From NCBI RefSeq assembly GCF_003589595.1, contig NW_020653900.1, forward strand, positions 168,354-232,353: a stretch of 64,000 nucleotides of DNA, written 5' to 3'. A program made the translations under genes and the position numbers. The notes below the pieces were generated by a model. It worked only from the letters and a program-made list of their open reading frames with translations. It was not told the DNA's origin and made no database searches. The number at the start of each line of letters is the position of its first letter. The stretch's first letter is position 1. The DNA is from Hyposmocoma kahamanoa. Its lineage: Eukaryota; Arthropoda; Insecta; Lepidoptera; Cosmopterigidae. Positions 32,761 to 44,592 of the stretch are shown here, in pieces.

Positions 32761-33284
32761 TAATTTAACCTAATATTTAGTAAAATCTTAAAGTTACTTT
32801 TGGATTGGGCATGGAAGAGAATTATAAAGACGACAAAAAGGCGAACTCACGAATTTAATTTTTTATTTTTTCCATTTTATATATGTAAATAACAGACACT
32901 TGCTTTCGCTATTATTTAACGATTGGTTAACATTAGCATAGCACGTATTTGGTTTCTTTTATAAATCATATTAAAAATGATGACATTCAGTATTGATTTA
33001 GTAGGAGTAGATATCCTTGTGAAAAGGTTCGTCCAGAGAAATACTGTCACCTTTTTCTACGAGTAAATTAAAATAATAAAGCACAACCAATATTAAAGAT
33101 AATTTCGTTAACAATCCAGAATTACAAACTCAAAAGCAAGCCAAACAAATGCTACAAAACGAAAAACAAAGAAATAGAAGTGTCCATGATTGGCTAAGTA
33201 CATTTATATTTTGACCAATTAGATTAGTAGAGCTTTTGAGTAGCGTCATATTGTTTTTACATAGTTATTTTTGCCAAATGTTAC
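32761..33284. other. No gene; one short R2 trace
   Basis: TATCCTTGTGAAAAGGTTCG at 33011-33030 resembles the complement of the R2 3' end. Otherwise AT-rich and featureless. Confidence 0.4.
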
Positions 33285-33318
33285 ATAACACGTACAAAGG
33301 TGTCTTTGTACGTGTTAT
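33285..33318. repeat. Perfect 15-bp hairpin, 4-base loop
   Basis: ATAACACGTACAAAG (33285-33299), loop GTGT, exact complement (33304-33318). Same arm and loop size as the hairpin at 28523 but unrelated in sequence. Confidence 0.85.
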
Positions 33319-33489
33319 ATAATATTTCGAGACATTATTGCTCACACAGAGACATTATTTTATAGGGAACTTATGTGTTTTTGCTCTGAAAGACAATGGG
33401 TGTGTGCAGACAAGGACACATTTGTCTGTCAGGCCATAGGTAGCAGGAGGTGGTAGGATCACTGTCTAACTAGTCAGGCTGCTTGGCTT

Positions 33490-35261
33490 ACAGGTACAAG
33501 TGTTAATAAAGTATATGATGTGTACTGGTCCGACCATTACCCTCTAATGATAGAATGTAATCTTGGTTTATTTAGATCTAGACCTAATGTAACCTATGAG
33601 AGTTCAAATAGTGTTATATGGGGGCTTAGGAGCAGAAGAAATTGCTTAATATTTAGAAATTTGCAATACTCAATTAAAGTGTGTAGACTTTCCCTGTGAA
33701 TTTCAAAAATGTGCAGACAGAATGTGTAATGAAGTTAGTCACAGACATGTTATAGATAAGTTCTATGAAAACATTATTTCTATTATAAGACAAGCATCCA
33801 TAACTAGTCGTAATCAAAAGGCAAAAAGTGTAATAAATATAAATGTATTCTGGGGTGGAAGAAACACGTTGCCGCAGCACATAAGCAAGCTCGATTGGAT
33901 TTTCAAGTGTATGTCCTCTATGAGAAGCCTGAGAGTGGACCCATGTTTTAAAAAAAAATATTTGAAGTCGTAAAATACTTAAATCAAAGCTTAGGTACTG
34001 TCAGCAAAAACAAGATCAAATCAAACTGGACATACTTGCATCGCAGCATTCAGTTAAATAGTTTGACAAATTTCGGAGAAGTACAAAAAAACCTTAATGG
34101 TAGGGTGGAATTACCGGTTAGTGTAGAAGGTATAAGCGATCCAAAGAGTGTTGCGAATATGTTTAAAGATCAGTTTAAGATTGAACCGTCTTTGCCAAGC
34201 TCTGGGGTGTCTGATGCTGAGCCCTGTCATGTGGTGCAGCCTAACTAAATCTAAAAAAGATTGGTAATTAATAACATGAAAAGAGGCAAGTCTCCGGGGC
34301 ATGATGGACTCAGTATTGAGCACCTGGAACATGCAGGGCCACACATTAACAGAGTTTTGTCTTTGTTATTTACTTTTTGTGCAAGACACTCATATTTACC
34401 ACCGGCTCTGATGAAGACTGTAGTTATCCCGCTTGTTAAGAACCGTACTGATGACACGGCTGATAAATCCAACTATAGACCAATCTCTCTAGCGACAGTG
34501 ACAACTATAGTTCTAGACAGGATATTAGATGTTCACGTGGCCAAATACTATTACACGACACGCAAGTCGGCTTTAAAGAGGATTTATCAACCGAGACTGC
34601 CGTTTTGTCTCTAAAATATGCTGTTAATTACTATACTAAAAGAGAGACCCCGATATATGCCTGCTTTTTAGACCTTTCAAAAGCTTTTGACCTAGTGTCA
34701 TATGATATGCTCTGGACAAAATTGAAGAAAGCGGATATATCACCTGAAGTAGTTGGTAATTTCTCACATTGGTATAGTAATCAAAAGAATGTAGTAAAAT
34801 GGGCAAATGCTCAATCTGGTGAGTATGTTTTGAGCTGTGGCGTTAGGCAAGGGGGATTAACCTCGCCTAGACTTTTTAATTTTTGGTTAATAACCTTATT
34901 GGGTAAAATTAAAGAACCAGCCTATGTACCACCAATACTTTTAAATGGGGTACCTTTGAGGCGTGTTGCACAGTTTAGGTACTTGGGTCATATTGTGACA
35001 GAGGACCTAAAGGATGAGGGAGACAAAAAGAGGGAGCGCAGGGCGTTGTCGGTTCGAGGCAATATGTTGGCTCATAGATTCACAAGGTATACGACTGGAG
35101 TGAAGCTCACACTCTTTAGAGCATACTGTCAGAGCTTCTACACATGTACTCTATGGTCCAACTTTACGCTGAGATCGTACGGCGCCTTGCGCGTCCAGTA
35201 TAATAATTACCTTCAGGGCCTTGTTGAAGCTTCCCCGTTTCTGTAGCGCATGTTGTATGTT
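33490..35261 (+). pseudogene. CR1/jockey-type non-LTR retrotransposon, endonuclease end and RT
   Basis: Broken pol gene. YWSDHYPLMIECNL (about 33520) is the terminal SDH motif of an APE-type endonuclease. Around 33855-33945 a frame reads GWKKHVAAAHKQARLDFQVY. The RT fingers begin with RGKSPGHDGLSIEHL (34279) and SNYRPISLATV (34468), then a frameshift, ACFLDLSKAFDLVSYDML (34660) and CGVRQGGLTSPRLFN (34838). Right after FNFWLITLLGKI the text jumps to the thumb region (VAQFRYLGHIV), so the segment with the catalytic YADD is deleted. The frame is then cut at 35261 by an insertion. Not functional. Confidence 0.85.
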
Positions 35262-35860
35262 GCATATGTTGTATGGTGCATTGTTGTATGACTAACTGGT
35301 TACTGTCACTGACTTATGAGGAAACGGAGAACATATCACACCATTAATTTATATACCCATTTCTATACCTCCTAATTATTATTTTCATTATTTTCATTAT
35401 TTTGGACAACTATTTTATATATTCATCTCACTAAAAACCTAAATGATTTATAGATATTAATATTATTCTAGGTTACGCCCTAACGGGTATTCAATAATCA
35501 GATGGTGTGTATACTTCCTTACATATACAAATACACACACATAATATATATTAATTATACTTAATATAATTAACATTTTTATATTTATTTAATTTTATTT
35601 TATATATGAATAATTATTTAATATATTACATTATACATTATATATATATATATGTAATTATATTCACATACATAATTACATTTATAAATTCATTCATTTC
35701 TGTACTAGGTGTATTATTAAGATTAAAGTACAATGGAAGAGCGGGCCTTCCTGATACAGGTAGATGATACCTAAAAGGAAGACCCAATTGTAAACTCTAA
35801 TTTTAAGTACATGTAAAAAAGAAATAAACATATTTTTCATTTTCATTTCATTTTCATGTT
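35262..35860 (+). mobile_element. Retroelement 3' part inserted into the RT pseudogene
   Basis: Removing this block rejoins TGTAGCGCATGTTGTATG to TTTGCGGTTGCTGG in one reading frame. The block ends GAAATAAACATATTTTTCAT plus repeated TTTTCAT units, a retroelement 3' end. ATGTT occurs at both borders and may be the target-site duplication. Confidence 0.65.
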
Positions 35861-36185
35861 TGCGGTTGCTGGCATGGATGATTTCTATGCCATCATGCGC
35901 AAAATGTCCACTTCGTTAGTACGAAGGGTGACGGGTAGCAACAACGAGATCCTGAAGATGATAGCAGACAGGATGGATGCAACTGTATTCCGGAGGTTCA
36001 CTGAGTTGCATGTTCTACGTGTAAGTCAGTGAACCATCTGGGTGGCTGGGTTCGTCCTGTTTGTTATATTTGTAACTAATTATTAGGTATTATTTTTATG
36101 ATTGGGTACTAATCCTAATACTAACATTACTAACTTGTATGGACTACATTGTCTGAAATAAAAGATTTTTATTTTATTTTATTAT
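35856..36185 (+). pseudogene. Non-LTR retrotransposon C-terminus and 3' UTR (after insertion)
   Basis: Reads MFAVAGMDDFYAIMRKMS, then NEILKMIADRMD, VFRRFTELHV and a stop. It continues the pol frame interrupted at 35261. The 3' UTR ends TGAAATAAAAGATTTTTATT in a T-rich ATTTT repeat near 36180. Confidence 0.7.
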
Positions 36186-36555
36186 TTTTATTATTAAATA
36201 TAATAATTTTAATTTTATTAATTTTTTTTTTTTTCAGTTCAGTAGTAGCGAGTGGCATAAACAATAGAATTTTGATTCCGAACTAAAAATAACGCCTTTT
36301 TAATACGGTCTATGAAATTATAATTCACAAAGAACAGGAATAGAAAAAAATCATTCATGTATTTTAGTAAGATTAATGAGCAAATTTATCAAAAATATAA
36401 GAAGAATCAAAGCTCAAACTCCACAATTTCTGCTGGAAATACGATATTATATACAGTATATTTCATTCGGTTAACGGATAACAAAGCGGCTGTAATTGGT
36501 TCTGAAATGACTAATGGCCGTTGTTTTGACTGCAAACTGTAGAGGGTTTAAATTA
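36186..36555. other. No gene seen
   Basis: AT-rich; the 61-codon frame at 36357 has no resemblance to a known family. Confidence 0.4.
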
Positions 36556-36559
36556 TAGA

Positions 36560-36715
36560 CGCCTGGTGCTTTAACTAGTGAGGGTGACTCAGTTAGGAAT
36601 ACAAATGTTAGTCAACCGTGACCATGGGACCTGTAAAGGGCTCGAAACGTGGGTTTGTTTGAAAAAACAAATATACGCGATTTAAGTCCGGAAAAATAGT
36701 TTCATTTCCTATGTG
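36560..36715 (+). mobile_element. Penelope-like element terminal sequence
   Basis: Shares TCAACCGTGACCATGGGACC, GAAACGT, AACAAATATACGCGATTTAA and GGAAAAATAGTTTCATTTCC with the 3' end of the Penelope-like element at 63530-63640. Terminus only. Confidence 0.7.
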
Positions 36716-37134
36716 TAACAATCGCGAAAACCAAAGAACTCGATTTGTATTTCTATTTCAGACATGAGTTCATTAAATTTAGATTTGAAATATGGAGAAA
36801 GGATTTGTACCGAATTAGTATGGAGGTTGGTACTTTATTCCCAGAAAAATGTAACCAGCCTCAATTTTTTTGCTAGAAATTAGCTTGAAATCAAGAGCTT
36901 AGCTAAATAATTTAAAAAATTATTGTGACCTGCAACTTTTATTGATTTATTTAAAACAAAAGTATAGTACACATCTGATCTGTTAATATTTTTTATGGCA
37001 TTGGCCACTGGCCCAATTAATATTATATATTATAAGAAATTGTCTACTTATAAAATATCATTTCATGTCATTTCTTAAAATTGTCATACACAGTCTATGT
37101 ATCAGTAATAAATTTTTACACCAATGGCATGGTC

Positions 37135-37312
37135 TCAAGCTAGGAAATTTCCTGTACCATGAGTACCAGGAATTCAGTCTGGGGCACTTCCCAGAACACC
37201 CAGACTAGAACCAGTTTTGAAAAGATTACTTCCTAAATTGGTGTTACCGGGAATCGAACTCTGAACATCCTCATCCACAACCACAGTGCAAACAGTTGGG
37301 CCTCAGAGGTCG
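37135..37312 (-). mobile_element. tRNA-headed SINE, decayed
   Basis: On the minus strand: GACCTCTGAGGCCCAACTG, then GAGTTCGATTCCCGGTAAC (B box), then AGTCTGGGTGTTCTGG. Differs from SINE-1 and SINE-2. Confidence 0.45.
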
Positions 37313-37955
37313 TCAAATGTTTATGTAAAATCGTTTATGTTAAGTTTACATATACATGTATACATAATGAAGACTGTTTGTAAATACTTAATTTTAGTTT
37401 GTCAGACGTGACACATATCGAACTCATCCTTTTTTGTCGTAATATATAAAATTGAAATAAACAACAATAATATCCTTTTATTTTGAATTTTAGCAGTGGT
37501 TTCTGTCACCTCCAAATTTGTTCTGTTAATGACTTCACCCTCACCTCTTAATTTGCTTACCAATAATTTTGCATTTAAGCCTGAATAATAGTCAAAATAA
37601 AATGACTTACAGGAACCCTGTTAAGGCGGTAAGCGTTATTAATTAAAGCGTACCATTCTACGCAATCTTGGTGACACTATAAATTATAGTGAAATATTAC
37701 CAGTGAGGTCGCCTGGATTAGAACGGCGTTATGTTTGTGATTATGTAATGATGTAACAAATAAGTAGATGAAAAATGATAACATATATAAATGCAACTGT
37801 TGTTAAGCAGAGGCCGTTTCTTGGATCACAAATTCACCATGATCTTTATGGTGGGAAACATGATGAAAGTGATAAAAGTTATGAAACCAGCAAGTCGAAG
37901 AAGGTTCACAACCTTAAAGTCCTAACCGATGATAATGAATTCTTGTTAAAATGAA
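37313..37955. other. No gene seen
   Basis: AT-rich interval with neither frames nor repeat families that I recognise. Confidence 0.4.
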
Positions 37956-37959
37956 ACAA

Positions 37960-38250
37960 TAGTGACCCAGTAGATGAATGATCGCTTGTCATTGAGAGGC
38001 CGATAGTTCGAATCTTTGTGACGACATATACCAATGACTTTAATTTGTAAGTTAGTACATTTATGAATGTTTAGTAGAAATACCTTTAGTTTACGGTGAA
38101 GGGTTATATCGTGATGGAACCTGCATGTCCAAGACGTTGGAAAATTTTTCGAAAACGCAAGAAGTCCCCAAACAGCACTGGACCAACACGTGCTACCGCT
38201 ACATATAATTACCGCGAGATCTAGGTCACTCCGACCTCCACTTATAAGCA
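37960..38250 (+). mobile_element. tRNA-headed SINE, another family
   Basis: GACCCAGTAGATGAATGATC, then CCGATAGTTCGAATCTTTGT (B box GTTCGAATC), followed by a non-tRNA body with ATGGAACCTGCATGTCC. Head and body differ from the other SINEs here. Confidence 0.45.
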
Positions 38251-38524
38251 TTCCAAAGCATAAAATGAAAAGAAATAAACGTACATTCCAAAAAAAAACA
38301 CAGAACTTAAAGATGTTTTTATTTACTGACAGCACTACGCAACGCGTTTATTCGAGTCGATATTGAGAAATAATGAAGTACAGTCGCCGTCATCCATTTC
38401 TACTAGTATAAGACTCTACCAATTTCAGATCTATTTATCATCCGGGATCAATTACACCAATGGTGGTGTTTAGCTGATAAAACGTATTACATTAGAAGCA
38501 TGCATTAGAAGACTTGTATAATGT

Positions 38525-39660
38525 TATACGCCTATTTTGTGATATTTTCTAGGCATTTGATTGTGCCTACCATGAAAATCAATTATTCATAATTCTCAGG
38601 AAACTTCGCCATTATTGTATGGCTGGCCGTAGCTTCGATCTACGGAAATCGCATTTGAGTGACAGAGTTCAGGGGCGGTGTCAATGTCATCAGTGTCTGC
38701 AGTTAGCGTGGCATTCCTCTAGGGTCAATTCTAGGTCCATTGCTGTTTTTTGGTTTAATTTAATGACATTATTGAACATGAGAATGTGTTGTTTGATGTT
38801 GATAATTTCTTCTCATTTTAAATTAAAATGTAAATAACGATGTAAACAATGCTGTAGTATAGATAACTGAAAAAGCTTTTTAGTAAGAAAAATCAATTTT
38901 ATTAATTTTTTCATCCCTAATATTAAACGTACCACAAACGCTGAAGTTAAAAAGAAATACACAATCTCTTAATATCAAATTACAATGAAGTTAAAACGAC
39001 TTTGCTCAGCTGTATAAGGGATCAAAATCATTGAACAATTTACGGCCTTAAAAACCTCTACATTTGATGGCTTAAGCACCTTCCGCAGTTTAATGACTCA
39101 TGACGTTCTGGTTCGGGGAAATACTGCCTACGTTAACAGAATCTTGTATTACAGAAACCTGCAGTTTGAGCATGTTACAAACTGAGCCCCAGAATAGCAC
39201 TGACAGATAATTTTAAATAATTCTTCTACAGTCTTCACACTAACGGGTGTAACTCTTGAATGTCGTCTCCGTAAAGTCACAAAAGCATTTAAAGGGGGCA
39301 ATAGTACTAAATAATACAAAGAATATCTCTGTGTTTGTTGCTGATTTTAGTTTTTGATTGTTAGCGGCTTTTGGAGCAACGCCATCTGTGAGAAACTTAT
39401 GATATTTTTTGTGTCACTCAGCCACATCAGCGGTTGACAAGCGACTTTTTCGGCATACCGCTCTCCCAACTAAAAATAAAATATTCAATAAAATAAATTA
39501 CGTTGTTGTTTTCCAAAATTTGCTACCTCTTAAGAAATTTAAAACAATTGTGAAACAAAAACAAATTATATTATTTACTCTGCGGGCTTATACAATAGAT
39601 TGTTATGAAGCTTCTGAGTAATGGAATGCCAAATTCCATGGGAGTGATCCATTTAACTCT
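38525..39660 (+). pseudogene. Decayed jockey-like reverse transcriptase
   Basis: Pieces in order: AFDCAYHENQL and LRKLRHY (about 38560-38610), FDLRKSHLSDRVQ (38635), GSILGPLLFF (about 38720), VLFDVDNFFSF in place of VLFADDT, then FRSLMTHDVLVRGNTA (39090) and LPLKKFKTIVKQ (39520). Many stops and shifts. The D in the ADD position is lost (VD-N). The oldest-looking RT copy in the window. Confidence 0.6.
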
Positions 39661-40060
39661 CCGTGAGTGCTTCGTTGTTGTTTATGGCACCTGATATTAT
39701 TTTTTAATTAATGTAAATGATAAATTGCCCCCTTGATGTAAAGAGGTCACAAAATGGCAACTTTTGGGGAAAGAAGTTTAAAAATCGTTGTACCAAACAC
39801 CAACTGACCACCTTCGATTCAGTATTACAGGTGACTCGGACTTAGACTTATGTCTGCTCGATCTTCAGGGAGCGATCCCATTTAGTTCATTCGGATAAAC
39901 TAACTTATTCGGTATTTCAGTAACTTTACTTTCGTTCCTTAGTTAAGTGGGATCAGGGAATTATAGGAAGGTATAGGAACCGCTTCATCAGTTACGTTAC
40001 AAGTTATGTATATTCAGTTACGTTATAATTTTATGTGAAAATACATATATATTTATTATA
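39661..40060. other. No gene seen
   Basis: Probably includes the 3' UTR of the preceding RT pseudogene. No other signal. Confidence 0.4.
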
Positions 40061-40070
40061 TTTGAGTTTG

Positions 40071-40074
40071 GTGT

Positions 40075-40113
<39 letters not shown>

Positions 40114-40123
40114 NNNNNNNNNN

Positions 40124-40165
<42 letters not shown>
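40071..40165. repeat. (GT)n microsatellite with 10-N gap
   Basis: Nearly pure GT on both sides of ten N at 40114-40123. True length unresolved. Confidence 0.95.
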
Positions 40166-40166
<1 letters not shown>

Positions 40167-40209
40167 CACATTTTTCGGTCAGTGTCAGGAATACTCAAGT
40201 CTAATTGAG

Positions 40210-40557
40210 CTTAGTAGATGCGAAGCTGCAGAATCTTCAACACCGTCGTAAAGGTCCCTGCTTATCGGTATTCTACAGGATACATCACGGGGAGCATGCG
40301 ATGGAATTGCACGATTTAATTCCGGCTTGCCCTTTCCATCATCGTGGTATTACACGTAGGCTGGGGTTCCACCCCTATGCTGTGGATGTACTAAGGATTT
40401 AAGAAGTGGAAATCTTTGCCAGCAGAGTTTTTCCCCGGACGCTATAATTGGGTCTTTCAAAGGCACGAGTGAATAGCCGCTATTTAAGTGTGTATGCTAC
40501 ATCGCCGACCTCATCGTCACTTTCCATCGGGTGAAATCGAAGTCAAATGCGCACTTA
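40210..40557 (+). pseudogene. Non-LTR retrotransposon C-terminal fragment and 3' UTR
   Basis: Reads KLQNLQHRRKGPCLSVFYRI, then HGEHAMELHDLIP and GFHPYAVDV; in another frame PRTLYNWVFQRHE. Then the 3' UTR block (GCCGACCTCATCGTCACTTT) shared with the minus-strand copies at 11339 and 15712. 5'-truncated, frameshifted. Confidence 0.7.
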
Positions 40558-40574
40558 TTTTTTTTTTTGTTTTC

Positions 40575-40750
40575 ATGGTGTCGCCACCTCTGAGGTCCCG
40601 GGTTTGATCCCTGGCCGGATTAGGGAAGAAAACTAACATCTTTTTTGGTCTGGGTGTTTGCGGTATAGTCGTTGTTTCCGATTTCTATAACACAAGTGCT
40701 TTAGCTTACTTTGGGTTCAGAGCGACGTATGTGATGTCAACCCTCTGGTT
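40575..40750 (+). mobile_element. tRNA-headed SINE, partial head
   Basis: GCCACCTCTGAGGTCCCGGG, then GTTTGATCCCTGGCCGGATT (B box), then GGTCTGGGTGTTTGCGG and ATAACACAAGTGCTTTAGC. The A-box part is truncated. Confidence 0.55.
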
Positions 40751-40788
40751 GCGTGAAGAAATTGACATCTGTATCCAAAACGCACTGA

Positions 40789-41305
40789 GGTGCTCAGCAG
40801 CCCTTCACTGAATCCTGGTGTCCAAGCTGGTTAGTAGGAGAACTAAGGTTCGGGTCTATAAGACAGTTATTAGACTAATCTTGATGTACTGACGCGAATC
40901 CTGGACGCTGACGTTGAAGGAGGAGAACAAGTTCTTAGTGGCGGAGAGGAAAATCTTTAGGAAAATTCTGGGACCAACTAGGGAAGAAGATGGAATCTGG
41001 CGAATGATTAAAAATCTGGAAAACCAGGATTTGATAAAGGAGCCTAACGTCATGGGAGAACTCAAATCATCCTGATCTCGGCTTGGCTATGTCGAGAGGA
41101 TCGTGCAGTCAAGAGAGTATAACTGGGGCAACCGTCCGTCCGAAGCGACTTCCTAAATATCGCTGGACCAAGTCCACAAAGACCTGTGTGAGCTTCAAAT
41201 AGCTGATTGACAACAAGCGGCACAGAAGAGAGAAGAGTGGCACATCTTAGTGTTGAAAGCCAAGATCCACTTCGGGTCGCTGAGCCAGCGAAAAAAGTAT
41301 AAAAG
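40789..41305 (+). pseudogene. Non-LTR retrotransposon C-terminal fragment
   Basis: Reads KLVSRRTKVRVYKTVIRLIL, ESWTLTLKEENKFLVAERKI, FRKILGPTREEDGIWRM, then after stops GYVERIVQS, VHKDLCELQIAD and FGSLSQRK. This is the post-RT region of a non-LTR pol (thumb and C-terminus). Several stops; 5'-truncated. Confidence 0.75.
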
Positions 41306-41597
41306 AAGTAGGAACTCGACTATTATATCAAATACTCAAATTCGAGTATGGTGTTCATTCGAATAAAGCCCTGCCTGGTGTTTATTGTTCAGTGTAACAT
41401 GGCACGTGTAAATATGTGAGATATAAATATCAAAATATTCAAAAAATACAAATTTGGAAATCATTTTCTGCAATATAAAAATATACTTATATTAATTCCA
41501 CCCCGTAATCATATATAATTGCTTATCTGCGCCGAAATTGGAAGTACAGTCAACTGTACAATTTACTGATAAATAATACTAAACTATACACGTTAAC

Positions 41598-41740
41598 GTT
41601 GCTTAGTTGACATAGCGTCTGGCACGGTTTGCTAGAAGACGTCGGTTCGAATCCGGCCACATCGAAGGAATTGTTTCTAAATGTTCGATCTTTGTATTAA
41701 TAATTATAACAAACTAGTGGAGCAATTTCACAAAACATAA
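41598..41740 (+). mobile_element. tRNA-headed SINE-2
   Basis: TTAGTTGACATAGCGTCTGG, CACGGTTTGCTAGAAGACGT, CGGTTCGAATCCGGCC. Near-identical head to the copy at 14838; the body word AACAAACTAGTGGAGCAA links it to the copy at 7596. Confidence 0.65.
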
Positions 41741-41744
41741 TTGA

Positions 41745-43020
41745 ATATCAATTCAATACCAATTTGATTAGACACGTTAAAATTTAAGCCGCTTTTTTGT
41801 ATAGGATGTATTTTTGTAAAGTAGCCAAGCACTGATGCTATTTTAAGTATTGGTATTGGTGCCAACAATTAGAATTAGATAGAATGTGTAACAATAATTA
41901 ATTTAAAGTAACAATAGTTGAGAGGGAGAAACAAACTGACCTGAAAAGTTTGTGAAATCACACACTGTAAAAACAGATTACTGAGAAAAAGACAAAATTC
42001 TTTTTATGAAAACAAATTTATTAAATCCAACAAAACGATCCTCTCCCTATGGACGCTAGAGAAGAATTGATAATAGTAAAAAAACGTCTCAAACGTGTAT
42101 TTAAGTCATAAGGCAGAAATATTTAATCCAAGAGCAAATTAACTTACTACAAATCACAAAGCCACTTTAGATTCAAGAAAATATTTATTAGTTAATAGAA
42201 ATGTCCGATTTTGACTTGAAAAAAAGGAGTGAAAAATTGAGAGGTACTTAATTATTTATTATTCAGTGCCATACAAACGCTACAGCGGCAGAAAGCACTA
42301 ACGATTTAAAATATATGAGATGACTTTATACTATTAGAAGTTAACAAAACGATAGCGCTTTTCATAGTACAACTAATGCCATCTAGCAGTGGCGCGATGG
42401 AACTAATTGCATGTTGAAGTTGTACTTGTTACAAGTGTAGTTTGATTTCATGCTGAAACCAAATTTCTTAAATTATGACTACAAATAACACACTAACAAA
42501 CTAGAGATACTACGTATTGTTTGTTTGGATAAATGACTGTTTATGATTTTTATGATTACAACCACAAGTAAAAGTAATTGTTATATATAACTCGTGCGCC
42601 TTCGGCGACATATCACGACAACATTGACTATGAAAACGCAACGAAATGTTGCTTTAAAAATATACTCTAGAATTTAGAATATTAATCTGAATAGCACACT
42701 ACTTCTTTTTTTGTTTAAGAGTATATTTTCTTAGAATACACCCAAGAAATTTTGAATTCATTTAAGATTATTTAAATTTGATGTAAGAGGTAAAAATTTC
42801 TTGATGTCCAATTAATTGATTAGAAATGAAATAAAATCTTGAAGTGAAGGTATTTGTCTAAAAGTTAGAATAAAGTTAAGAGTAAAATTGTATTAGAAAA
42901 AGATAAGCAGTATTTTTGTAATGACAATATTTTATTACTTTTAAAAATATTTTTTCAGAATTAGCAAATATTTCGAGAAATTGCTGTTTCTTATTAGTAG
43001 AATTCCTTTTTTTCTGTGCA
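41745..43020. other. No gene seen
   Basis: AT-rich with no frame over 60 codons. TGCCATCTAGCAGTGGCGCG at 42379 resembles the GCCATCTAG words noted elsewhere. Confidence 0.5.
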
Positions 43021-43027
43021 TACATTT

Positions 43028-43245
43028 GCCCAATTTTATCGAAATCAGTTCGCGGAAAGTGGGTGAAATCTAATAAACCAGATTCATCCCCTAATTTACC
43101 TCCCTTATAGATAGAATTTTCGAATTTGGATGAGACTACTACCTTTCCAACAAAAAAAGACTGTCAAAGTCACGAATGTCGAAGTAACCGCATAATACAC
43201 ACACAAAAAATTACAGTCGAATTGAAAACCTTGAAGTCGATTAAA
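43028..43245 (-). repeat. R3 repeat, decayed
   Basis: ATTTTATCGAAATCAGTTCG, CTACTACCTTTCCAACAAAA and TGAAGTCGATTAAAAG, in the reverse R3 order with the middle lost. Confidence 0.55.
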
Positions 43246-43759
43246 AGGGAAAAATAGCGTAAATAGATAAAAAGTACCCAGATGCCATCACAGAGGTATA
43301 AGGTTTACCAAAATCTGATGCCATTTAGACAAATTTAAATTTGTAATGGGCAACATCAATATAGTAGGAAACAATATACTAGATACTTCATATATATTTT
43401 AATTGACTAGAAATGTTCTATCCTCATATATGTTTTATGATGTGTTTGAAATTGTGTGTGAGAACGGTAAGTAATATCTGACACTTTTTAAAATGTAACA
43501 AAAACAGGATATCAATGAGTGAGTGATGGATATAATTACGTTTGCAATTTGAAGTATCTCGCCTTTACGCTATTTATATATTTTTTACCAATTATAGTCT
43601 GCACACTGTAGTCTTGCCAACCAGCACCAATAAAAATTACGTACCACATACCTACATTGATTTGGATCGTTAAAATTTCAAAGATCTTGTTTATTTACTC
43701 CTACTACTAATCGGCAAGATTTGAGATTCGCTTCTAAATCGTGAATTGTGATTTAGATG

Positions 43760-44592
43760 CACCTAATTCGTCGCTGATTTTGCAACAGACATTATTGCAA
43801 AGTTTTTTGCTTGAGATGGAAGAGGATTCTCAGTAATTATTGCTGCAAAATCATTATTTTTGAACTGCAGTTCGATCATGTGGCCGAATTTAGGAGAAGG
43901 CTTCAGTGGCTCCCTGTCAAGTTGTGCCGTGAGGAACACGTTCTCAGCTTTCTTTATAATGTTCTATACAAACCTCGTACTCCGCCATACCTTAAGGTTC
44001 GTTTTCGCTTCCTCGGGGATGATCACAACCGTGAACTAAGGTCTAAAATGGATAACCTACTGAAGCCTCCTTTCACTCGCTCTGAGTATTACAAAAATTC
44101 CTTTACGATGAAGGCTGCAAAATTGTGGAACGATCTCCCTTTTGAAATCCGACATTCTAAGTCGCTACCTATTTTCAAAACCGGATTGCATAAATATCTT
44201 TTATCACAGTCCTAGTCTGCAACGTGTGTATTAGTAAGTATAAGTTTATTTAGGTATATTTATATATACGTATATCTACGTATGTATAATATATCATTAT
44301 TTATTAAATATTTTAGAAATTACTATGTGTCTTTATTTAATTTTTTTTTATTTTGTATTTTTTTTTATTTATGGAATTTATTTTTTTATATTTTTATTTT
44401 TATATTTGTAAAATTGGCACACTACGTCTCCCGCTCCGATTAGCTTTCCTCTAACTCTAAGGTTGTCTGGCAGAGATCGCTCTTAGCGATAAGACCGCCT
44501 TTACCCACATTAGTTTTAAGTTGTTAATGTACTATTCTTGTTCTTGTGTGTGAACAATAAAGTGTTTGTCTATCTATCTATCTATTTTCAAG
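43760..44592 (+). pseudogene. 5'-truncated non-LTR retrotransposon with intact C-terminal frame
   Basis: The open frame to the stop at 44213 reads FDHVAEFRRRLQWLPVKLCR, LSFLYNVLYKPRTPPYL, FRFLGDDHNRELRS and SFTMKAAKLWNDLPFEIRHS, the conserved post-RT tail of a non-LTR pol. The 3' UTR of about 370 bp ends GAACAATAAAGTGTTTG plus TCTA repeats at 44570-44586. The uninterrupted frame of about 115 codons suggests a fairly recent insertion. Confidence 0.8.

Noticed and set aside
37946..38335. 129-codon minus-strand frame
   Set aside because: Lies antisense over a tRNA-headed SINE and has no domain.
40071..40165. Regulatory Z-DNA-type tract
   Set aside because: A plain GT microsatellite with an assembly gap; nothing else supports a function.
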